A DNA stretch of 64,000 nucleotides from assembly GCA_009833045.1 (NCBI GenBank), contig WUUP01000001.1, positions 489,586 through 553,585 of the forward strand, written 5' to 3'. Positions 54,674-61,984 of the stretch are shown here, piece by piece; within the stretch, counting starts at the first letter, position 1; every line of letters starts with the position of its first letter. Under the pieces are notes generated by a model that worked only from the letters and a program-made list of their open reading frames with translations, did not search any database and was not told the DNA's origin. The DNA is from Saprospirales bacterium GYS_P2D. Its GTDB lineage: Bacteria; Bacteroidota; Bacteroidia; Chitinophagales; Saprospiraceae. A program made the translations under genes and the position numbers.

Positions 54674-55732
54674 ATGGATACACTCACTACAGAAGCGATA
54701 GACCTCCTCCGCTCGATGATACGAGTACAGACCTTCTCTGGAGAAGAAGGTCCGACAGCCGAGCTCATATCCGAGTATCTCCTATCAAAAGGAATAACCA
54801 CAGAGCGGCTACATCATAATGTCATAGCAAAAAACAAGAACTGGTCAGCTGAGAAATCGACGATCATCCTCAACTCACATCATGACACCGTCAAGATCAA
54901 TAACGGATGGGCACGAGACCCATTTGGAGCGGAGATCGATGGTGACTATCTCTATGGTCGAGGTAGCAATGATGCAGGTGGACCACTGGTTTCGCTGATT
55001 GCGACCTTCGTACATTATTACGAAGCAGAGCTACCATATAATCTCATGCTCATCGCATCTGGAGAAGAAGAAAACTTTGGACCAAATGGAGTATCATCTG
55101 TACTGGCTACCTTAGACTTTGAGCCAGCGCTGGGCATCATAGGTGAGCCGACAGAGATGCATTTGGCTATAGCCGAAAAAGGACTCATCGTCATCGATGC
55201 TACTACTACTGGCAAGGCTGGGCATGCCGCTCGAGATACTGGCATCAATGCGCTCTATCTGGCCACAGAAGATATCCAATGGATCAAAAATCAAAATTGG
55301 GAAAAAGTATCGCCTGTCCTCGGACCTGTCAAAACAACTGTCACTCAGATCGAATCTGGCAGCCAGCACAATGTAGTACCAGACAGCTGTCATTACGTGA
55401 TAGACTGTCGAGTCAATGAAAACTATACACTTCAAGAAGTATTGGACATCTTGGATCAACATACACATGCGGAGTTACAGCCGAGATCACTACGATGGCA
55501 TCCCTCAGGTATATCCGCAGATCATCCGATAGTACAGCGAGGAAAAGCGATCGGTAGATCAGTATTCGGATCCCCTACTCTATCAGATCAAGTACACTAC
55601 AGCTGCCCAACACTCAAAATCGGCCCAGGACAGTCGGAGCGATCGCACACGGCAGATGAATACATCAAGCTCAGCGAAATAGAAGAAGGCATTAAGATTT
55701 ATATAGAATTATTGAAAGGAATAAGTCTGTGA
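54674..55732 (+). CDS. argE: M20-family N-acyl-ornithine/citrulline deacylase
   Basis: 352 residues. Zinc deacylase releasing the product from its N-acyl form; in the ArgF' route the substrate is probably N-acyl-citrulline. Metal ligands are visible: His and Asp in NSHHDTVKIN and GRGSNDAGG, Glu in ASGEEENFGPNG, Glu in GEPTEMHLA, and His in SHTADEYIKL. It follows argB by two bases. Its stop overlaps the GTG start of the next lipoprotein gene. Confidence 0.92.
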   Translation: MDTLTTEAIDLLRSMIRVQTFSGEEGPTAELISEYLLSKGITTERLHHNVIAKNKNWSAEKSTIILNSHHDTVKINNGWARDPFGAEIDGDYLYGRGSNDAGGPLVSLIATFVHYYEAELPYNLMLIASGEEENFGPNGVSSVLATLDFEPALGIIGEPTEMHLAIAEKGLIVIDATTTGKAGHAARDTGINALYLATEDIQWIKNQNWEKVSPVLGPVKTTVTQIESGSQHNVVPDSCHYVIDCRVNENYTLQEVLDILDQHTHAELQPRSLRWHPSGISADHPIVQRGKAIGRSVFGSPTLSDQVHYSCPTLKIGPGQSERSHTADEYIKLSEIEEGIKIYIELLKGISL

Positions 55733-56703
55733 ATCGACTAATGATAATATTCATTTGGGCACTTTTAATAAGTTGTACTTCCGAACATGCTAATGAATAC
55801 GAAGGACATTGGGTTTCTCTTGATCCTTTGTCTCATCAGATAGCATTTACTCAAGACTCACTTTTATTGTTTAACGATCTGGGTTCCACAGATATATACT
55901 CTTACGATATAGATGCCTTACATGAGAAAATTTTTCTTTATAACAATGAAGTAGATACATCATTTCATTTTTCAAGAACTGATTCTTCCTTCAAGTTTGA
56001 TGATTTAGTCTTTTCTCCCCATGATTATTTAGATAGAATAGACTTTTCGATAATCCCAATTTCCTATAAATTAATCGACATAGAATTTGACACGATCACG
56101 TATTCAGATAGAACATGTTTTAATCCAATCCACGTAACCAAAATAAACGGTGAAACTGTTATTCGCAGTGATACTAAAACACTATCAATTCGAGACATCC
56201 CTTTAGCACTTGAGATTCATGACTGTCTTATGCCTAAATCAGTAAAACCAAGTACAATGAAAATTTTCATTGGAGATGATGTCACAAATAATGAATTACA
56301 CGAGATTCTTCAATTTATTGCAGGAATAGGAACGCTAAGAGTAGATTTAATCACTAAAAAGTACTCAAGTACTGTTTACTCTGGACTCAAGTATCGAATA
56401 CCAATATTATGGGAAAAGGTAGATTCAATAAGAAGTGAAATTAATCCACCTCCACTACCAAATTATAAATCAAAAAGAGAATTAATTGATTCTGGGATAA
56501 AAGAGATCAAGTTATGTTCTATCAAAGACACTAGTTTGCTACTGATGGAATTATCTGAACAAGAAGAATACATAATCACCATCAACTCTAATCTTAATTT
56601 GATAAAACATTTAGAACTTTACAACTGGCTCTACGTAAATGGCTTTGTTCAATCACTTAAGACTCATATTGATAGGAAACCATTTTATACAAATTGCAAC
56701 TAA
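55729..56703 (+). CDS. AT-rich lipoprotein of unknown function within the arg operon
   Basis: 324 residues from a GTG that overlaps the argE stop by four bases. The start is a lipoprotein signal with lipobox LISC. The mature part is unstructured-looking and beta-rich (SSVYSGLKYRIP is not found in families I know) and has no catalytic motif. It is clearly richer in A+T than the genes on both sides: one 60-base line counted by hand gave about 30 percent G+C against about 43 percent in argH. It is followed directly by argH. It is probably a recent arrival, riding on the operon. Confidence 0.7.
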   Translation: MNRLMIIFIWALLISCTSEHANEYEGHWVSLDPLSHQIAFTQDSLLLFNDLGSTDIYSYDIDALHEKIFLYNNEVDTSFHFSRTDSSFKFDDLVFSPHDYLDRIDFSIIPISYKLIDIEFDTITYSDRTCFNPIHVTKINGETVIRSDTKTLSIRDIPLALEIHDCLMPKSVKPSTMKIFIGDDVTNNELHEILQFIAGIGTLRVDLITKKYSSTVYSGLKYRIPILWEKVDSIRSEINPPPLPNYKSKRELIDSGIKEIKLCSIKDTSLLLMELSEQEEYIITINSNLNLIKHLELYNWLYVNGFVQSLKTHIDRKPFYTNCN

Positions 56704-57984
56704 ATGAAACTCTGGGATAAAGGATACAACATCGACGACAGGATAGAGACCTTCACGACAGGCCGAGATAGAGAGCTGGATATAGAGCTGGCTCCATACG
56801 ACGTGCAGGGGTCTATGGCTCATGCCAATATGCTGGCCAAAATCGGCCTCCTCACCACTGATGAAAATCAAAAGCTACTGGCGGAACTAAAAAATATCGC
56901 TTCTGAAATAGCAGAAGGAAAATTCACTATCCAAGATGGCATAGAGGATGTCCATAGTCAGGTGGAGCTACTACTGACTCAGAGACTCGGCGATGTGGGC
57001 AAAAAAATCCATCTGGGACGAAGTCGAAATGACCAAGTCTTAGTCGATCTCCGTCTGTTCTTCAGAGCACGGCTCACTGAACTATCTGAGCTTGCGTCGG
57101 AGCTGATCTCGCTTCTGCTGGACACAGCCGAGCAGCATCAGGATGTGCTCATCCCAGGCTATACGCATATGCAGATCGGTATGGTATCATCTTTTGGTAT
57201 GTGGTTTAGTGGATATGCGGAGGCGCTGCTCGATGACATGGAGTACATGCTACTCACTCGTCGATGTATCAATCGAAATCCCCTTGGCACTGCTGCTGGC
57301 TATGGTTCTTCCATACCACTGGATCGACTTCAGACCACTGAGGAACTATCCTTTGAAGGACTCTGTGTCAATCCTATTAATGCGCAAGTAGGCCGAGGCA
57401 AAACCGAACTCATGGTGGCTAATGCGATCAGCACGATGGCACTGAGTATCAATAAGATGGCAATGGACATCTGTATGTTTTCCAATGAAAATTATGGATT
57501 CCTTTCTCTGCCTAAAGAATTCACTACGGGATCATCTATCATGCCGCACAAGAAAAATCCTGATGTATTTGAGCTGATCAGAGCCAAATGTAACACGCTG
57601 ATATCCGTACCCTCGCAGCTATCATTGATGCTGAGTAATCTACCATCTGGATATCATCGAGACTTTCAGCTGCAGAAAGAGCTGATTTTCCCGGCTATTG
57701 ATACCTTGGAGGAGATCCTATCACTGATCATACACTGTGTGCCGAGCATGGAGATCAAGCCTACTCAGGTCTATGATGAGAAGTATCGATATCTATTCAG
57801 CGTCGAGCTGGTCAATCAATACGTCCTCGAGGGAATGTCTTTCAGAGATGCATACCTGAAAGTCGGCATGCAGATAGAAGCGGGAGAATTTGAGCCACCA
57901 CAAGAAATCAATCATACACACATTGGCAGTGTAGGCAATTTGGGCTTAGATTTGATAAGAGAAAGATTAGCAAAACTAAAATAG
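56704..57984 (+). CDS. argH: Argininosuccinate lyase
   Basis: 426 residues. Splits argininosuccinate into arginine and fumarate. The signature GSSIMPHKKNPDVFELIR is complete with the catalytic Ser; earlier motifs are IHLGRSRNDQVLVDLRLFF and PGYTHMQIGMVSSFGMWF. The N-terminal part contains SMAHANMLAKIGLL. It is the last arginine gene and directly follows the AT-rich lipoprotein gene with no gap, so the chain of genes from leader to argH is continuous. Confidence 0.96.
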   Translation: MKLWDKGYNIDDRIETFTTGRDRELDIELAPYDVQGSMAHANMLAKIGLLTTDENQKLLAELKNIASEIAEGKFTIQDGIEDVHSQVELLLTQRLGDVGKKIHLGRSRNDQVLVDLRLFFRARLTELSELASELISLLLDTAEQHQDVLIPGYTHMQIGMVSSFGMWFSGYAEALLDDMEYMLLTRRCINRNPLGTAAGYGSSIPLDRLQTTEELSFEGLCVNPINAQVGRGKTELMVANAISTMALSINKMAMDICMFSNENYGFLSLPKEFTTGSSIMPHKKNPDVFELIRAKCNTLISVPSQLSLMLSNLPSGYHRDFQLQKELIFPAIDTLEEILSLIIHCVPSMEIKPTQVYDEKYRYLFSVELVNQYVLEGMSFRDAYLKVGMQIEAGEFEPPQEINHTHIGSVGNLGLDLIRERLAKLK

Positions 57985-57991
57985 ACAGTAC

Positions 57992-58411
57992 ATGGTACTC
58001 AACATAGAAAGAATAGACGACGCCTATAAACTCAAAGCGAATAATGAATCTGGAGATGTCACCTTCATGGACGGCAGTCAAAAGATCGGAGGTAGCGAGT
58101 CGGCATTTCGCCCGATGCAGATGCTCCTCGCCAGCCTCGCAGGATGTAGTGCTATCGATGTGATCAGTATTCTCAAGAAGCAACGTCAGCGTATAGATGA
58201 TTTTCAGATGAAGATGACTGGTGATCGAGTAGATGGAGTGCCAGCACCATTCAAAGCCATTAATGTACACTTCATCTTGAAAGGAAAAATCAAAGAAGCG
58301 AAACTCGAGAAAGCTATCGAACTGGCTGAGACCAAATATTGCTCCGTATACTTCTCTCTACATCCAGATATAGATATCAGATATACCTATGACCTTGAGT
58401 CAGTAGAATAG
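57992..58411 (+). CDS. OsmC-family peroxidase-like protein
   Basis: 139 residues. OsmC/Ohr fold with two conserved Cys in ASLAGCSAIDVISIL and AETKYCSVYFSLHPD, the positions used to reduce organic hydroperoxides. Another hallmark is FRPMQMLLASLAGC. It starts seven bases after argH, so it may be the operon's last gene, but its role, redox stress, is separate. A short gap separates it from the methionine genes. Confidence 0.9.
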   Translation: MVLNIERIDDAYKLKANNESGDVTFMDGSQKIGGSESAFRPMQMLLASLAGCSAIDVISILKKQRQRIDDFQMKMTGDRVDGVPAPFKAINVHFILKGKIKEAKLEKAIELAETKYCSVYFSLHPDIDIRYTYDLESVE

Positions 58412-58486
58412 TAGATATTTGTAATTCTAACCAAAAGGATCTACAAATTCAGTAAAATAAGTAATCGTCATCATCAAATCCGCAGT

Positions 58487-59644
58487 ATGCAGGATAGTAC
58501 AAAAGGTATAAGGCTACAGACAGATCGGACCAGCTATAGAGAGCATAGCGTACCTATGTTTCTTACTTCGAGTTTTGTGTATCACGACGCTGAGCATGCC
58601 GAGACCATGTTCAGAGGTCAGGGAGAAGGAGATATCTACTCTCGCTTTAGCAATCCTAACACCACAGAGCTCATCGATAAAGTCTGTGCAATGGAAGGCG
58701 CAGAAGCTGGTGTAGCTACTGCCTCAGGCATGGCTGCTATCTTCAATACATTGGCAGCTCATCTGCGGGCTGGTGATGAAGTAGTGGCGTCCAATGCCCT
58801 TTTTGGCAATACCACCTACATCCTCAAGAATATACTACCAAGCTGGGGTATTAAGTGCACTTTTGTCGATTTATCAGATCTCGGTGGCTGGGAGACTGCG
58901 ATCACCGATCATACTAAATTAGTCATCGTAGAGACTCCATCCAATCCTGGACTAGAGCTGATCGATTTGGAGTGGCTCGGATCACTCTGCAAAAAGCATA
59001 ATACCATTTTTGCGGTGGACAATTGTTTTGCCACTCCGATCATCCAAAAACCACTCACTTACGGTGCTGACCTTAGTATCCACAGTGCGACTAAATGGAT
59101 GGATGGTCAGGGGCGAGTATTAGGCGGTATCGTAGTAGGTCGAGAGGAGTATACCTCTCCTATTTTTGACTTCCTCCGACGTACTGGGGCCAGTATGTCC
59201 CCATTCAATGCCTGGATACTGTCCAAAAGTCTGGAGACGCTGGAGCTACGCATGGAGCGGCACTGCAGCAATGCACAGAAGCTCGCAGAGTATCTGCAAA
59301 ATCACGACCGAATAGCACATGTCAACTATCCCTACTTAGCTAATCATCCACAGCATGATTTGGCGCTCAGCCAAATGAAGATGGGCGGTGGTATCGTCAC
59401 CTGTGACATCAGAGGAGGCAAGGAGGAGAGTTTTGCTATGATCAATAGGCTACAGATGCTATCCATCACTGCTAATCTCGGAGACTCTCGTACCATCATC
59501 ACACATCCGTATACGACGACTCACTCTAAGCTATCAGCTGAGGACAAAGTCAAAGCTAAAATAAGCGACTCAACACTGAGGATATCGGTAGGATTGGAGC
59601 ATATAGACGATATTATTTCAGATATTGCGCAGGCATTAGACTAA
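58487..59644 (+). CDS. metZ: PLP-dependent O-acylhomoserine sulfhydrylase (MetZ-like)
   Basis: 385 residues. Cys/Met-metabolism PLP enzyme with the lysine in SIHSATKWMDGQGRVLGG, and RFSNPNTTELIDKVCAMEGA and ETPSNPGLELIDLEWLG as further marks. The DGQGR segment is typical of O-succinylhomoserine sulfhydrylase, which takes up sulfide directly to give homocysteine. The family is similar to MetB, MetC and MetY, so the exact acyl group and reaction are less certain. It stands just before metX, 24 bases apart, the expected methionine pair. No SAM riboswitch is evident in the 75-base gap upstream. Confidence 0.85.
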   Translation: MQDSTKGIRLQTDRTSYREHSVPMFLTSSFVYHDAEHAETMFRGQGEGDIYSRFSNPNTTELIDKVCAMEGAEAGVATASGMAAIFNTLAAHLRAGDEVVASNALFGNTTYILKNILPSWGIKCTFVDLSDLGGWETAITDHTKLVIVETPSNPGLELIDLEWLGSLCKKHNTIFAVDNCFATPIIQKPLTYGADLSIHSATKWMDGQGRVLGGIVVGREEYTSPIFDFLRRTGASMSPFNAWILSKSLETLELRMERHCSNAQKLAEYLQNHDRIAHVNYPYLANHPQHDLALSQMKMGGGIVTCDIRGGKEESFAMINRLQMLSITANLGDSRTIITHPYTTTHSKLSAEDKVKAKISDSTLRISVGLEHIDDIISDIAQALD

Positions 59645-59668
59645 CTCAATAGACTGTCGACTTTCGAT

Positions 59669-60685
59669 TTGGAGATTAAAGAGTACATATTACCAGGCTC
59701 ATTTGCATTGGATAGTGATGAGGAGCTACAGCAGCCGGTCATCGCCTACAGCACTTACGGACAGCTCAGTGAGGAGCGAGACAATGTCATCTTAGTATGC
59801 CATGCCTTGACGGCGAATAGTCAAGTCCATGACTGGTGGGCGGGTCTTTTTGGCGAGGGTAATATCTTTGATCCTACTCGCTACTTCATCATATGTATCA
59901 ATAATATGGGATCGCCCTATGGGTCTGTCTCACCTAAAAGCATTGATCCTGAGACAGGAAATGCCTATCGGAATGATTTTCCATTTTATACACTACGAGA
60001 TACGGCGAGGCTGCATCAAGCGCTCTTGACTCATCTTGGCATCGATCGCATCAAGCTATTGATAGGTGGGTCATGTGGTGGTAATATCGCACAGGAGATC
60101 GCCTATAATCTGGCAGATCGACTGGAGCAGATGGTCCTACTCTGCTGCTCAGCTCAGGAGACACCTTGGGTGATAGCGATCCATGAGTCACAGCGTATCG
60201 CCTTACATTCAGATCCGACATTTAGCTCAGATGAGGAGGGGGCTGGCGCCGAAGGATTAAGAGGAGCCAGAGCTTTTGCCTTACCCTTTTATAGATCACA
60301 TCCGTCTTTTAAGATTCGACAGTCAGAGGATGATGACAGCGTGATGAATGACTTCAAAGCAAGCTCCTATGTGCGCTATCAGGGTGACAAATTCGTCAAA
60401 AGATACGACTCCGTCTGCTACTACCATCAACTCAATGCACTCGACACACATCATATAGGTCGAGATCGAGGAGGAATCCAAGCGGCTCTGAGCCAGATAC
60501 CTGCTAAGACACTCTGTATAGGATTCGATACAGACCTACTGATCCCTGTGGTTGAGCAGCAGATATTAGCAGATGGGATACCTGATGCCGTGTATCATCA
60601 GATAGAGACAGCCTTTGGACATGACGCATTCTTAATCGAAATCGACGAAATCCAGTCTGCGATACGTCAAAATATCAATATATAG
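59669..60685 (+). CDS. metX: Homoserine O-acyltransferase
   Basis: 338 residues from a TTG at 59669; no ATG lies upstream in frame. MetX-type alpha/beta hydrolase that acylates homoserine ahead of sulfhydrylation. The nucleophile Ser is S135 in LLIGGSCGGNIAQE, CHALTANSQVHDWW forms the oxyanion region, and FDTDLLIP and FGHDAFLIE supply Asp and His. Whether it transfers acetyl or succinyl is open; succinyl would match the MetZ-like partner. The gene is 24 bases after metZ. Confidence 0.9.
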   Translation: MEIKEYILPGSFALDSDEELQQPVIAYSTYGQLSEERDNVILVCHALTANSQVHDWWAGLFGEGNIFDPTRYFIICINNMGSPYGSVSPKSIDPETGNAYRNDFPFYTLRDTARLHQALLTHLGIDRIKLLIGGSCGGNIAQEIAYNLADRLEQMVLLCCSAQETPWVIAIHESQRIALHSDPTFSSDEEGAGAEGLRGARAFALPFYRSHPSFKIRQSEDDDSVMNDFKASSYVRYQGDKFVKRYDSVCYYHQLNALDTHHIGRDRGGIQAALSQIPAKTLCIGFDTDLLIPVVEQQILADGIPDAVYHQIETAFGHDAFLIEIDEIQSAIRQNINI

Positions 60686-60690
60686 CATCT

Positions 60691-61518
60691 ATGATACCTC
60701 CCTGCGAACAAGTAAAACTCACGGTCGAGAAAGAAACTCAACATGGCTACTATCTCGTCGATGAGACTGGTGAGAATGTGCTACTCCCGCATAAACATGC
60801 ACCGATGAATATCAATCTTGGTCAACAGGTCGAGGTCTTCACCTATTTTGACAATCAAAATCGCCTCATCGCCACCTCCCAAAAACCAAAGATTCAACTT
60901 TATGAATTTGCTGTACTGCGTTGTGTTGACATTGCGCCATTCGGAGTATTCATGGACTGGGGACTCGACAGGGATCTACTCATCCCAAATAGTGAGCTAA
61001 GCAGTCCTATACAGCCAGAAGAATATCATATCTGCTATCTCTATCTCGATGAGCAAGATCGCCCTACAGGCACTACACAGATCTCTCGTATCCTCGACAG
61101 AGAATATATAGAGCTCAAAGAAAAAGAAGAAGTCGACCTCATCGTCTGGGAGCAGACTAACCTGGGCTACAAAGTCATCATCAATAATCTCCACGAAGGA
61201 CTCATCTACAATAATGAAATTTTCAAAAATGTATTCCCTGGTAAAAAGATGCGTGGATATGTCAAGAAAATCCGAGAGGATAATCGCATAGACATCTCTC
61301 TCGAGCGTATCGGCTATAAGGCGGTCCTCGATCATACTGGCCGCATACTACAGGAGATGCAAGACAATGGTGGTATGCTACCGCTCCATGATAAGTCTGA
61401 TCCTGAGGAGATCAAAGCACTACTCCATATGAGTAAAAAGGTATTCAAGAAAGCCATCGGCTCTCTCTATAAAGAGAGAAAGATAGAGATCAAGGAGGAT
61501 GGGATTTATCTCCTCTAA
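60691..61518 (+). CDS. cvfB: CvfB/YitL-like S1-domain RNA-binding protein
   Basis: 275 residues. Three S1-like beta barrels are suggested: residues about 5-65, 70-130 (VLRCVDIAPFGVFMDWG, DRDLLIPNSEL) and 140-210 (YKVIINNLHEGLIYNNE, MRGYVKKIREDNRIDISLE), followed by a winged-helix end (HMSKKVFKKAIGSLYKERKI). That order fits CvfB, a regulator of virulence and RNA metabolism in Gram-positives, found widely with unclear function in Bacteroidota. It follows metX by five bases. Confidence 0.9.
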   Translation: MIPPCEQVKLTVEKETQHGYYLVDETGENVLLPHKHAPMNINLGQQVEVFTYFDNQNRLIATSQKPKIQLYEFAVLRCVDIAPFGVFMDWGLDRDLLIPNSELSSPIQPEEYHICYLYLDEQDRPTGTTQISRILDREYIELKEKEEVDLIVWEQTNLGYKVIINNLHEGLIYNNEIFKNVFPGKKMRGYVKKIREDNRIDISLERIGYKAVLDHTGRILQEMQDNGGMLPLHDKSDPEEIKALLHMSKKVFKKAIGSLYKERKIEIKEDGIYLL

Positions 61519-61618
61519 ATACTTATTTTTCTTTAGTGATAAAATCCATTAGATCTTATTTGGCTCTTCACCTTGATTTGTCCTTAAGTCCCTATCTTTT
61601 GCTCATAAAATTATCAAA

Positions 61619-61945
61619 ATGGAATGGATCATTAATTTATTAGTATGTGCAGCGGCATTTTTCATCGGCAGTCAAGTCCTGAGAGGGGTCAGTATCGAGA
61701 GCTATGTACAGGCCCTGATCGTAGTAGTAGTGGTAGCAGTATTGGACATGACGCTGGGTACCCTGCTCAAGATCGTGACGCTGGGCATTCTTTCCTTGGG
61801 TATATTCAATTGGTTTCTAAATGCACTCTTGATACAAGTAGCCGATTGGTTCTTACCCAAGTTTAAAGTGGATAATTTCTGGTGGGCCTTAGGTTTAGCA
61901 GCTTTTGTCAGTTTATCTACTGGGATAGTAGACTATCTGACATAG
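61619..61945 (+). CDS. Phage-holin-family-IV-like membrane protein
   Basis: 108 residues with four hydrophobic helices (LLVCAAAFFIGSQVLRG, ALIVVVVVAVLDMTLGTLL, TLGILSLGIFNWFLNALLI, WALGLAAFVSLSTGIVDYL). The pattern matches the small membrane family annotated as phage holin family IV, which occurs widely in bacterial chromosomes without phage. Function is unknown. It converges with parC, with an imperfect hairpin between them. Confidence 0.85.
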   Translation: MEWIINLLVCAAAFFIGSQVLRGVSIESYVQALIVVVVVAVLDMTLGTLLKIVTLGILSLGIFNWFLNALLIQVADWFLPKFKVDNFWWALGLAAFVSLSTGIVDYLT

Positions 61946-61984
61946 TCACTCACTCCGTATCAGGAGGAGCACATCCTACTCCTC

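Noticed and set aside
58412-58486. SAM or other riboswitch ahead of metZ
   Set aside because: The gap is only 75 bases. A 7-bp ATTTGTA / TACAAAT repeat is present, but no known aptamer core or terminator is visible.
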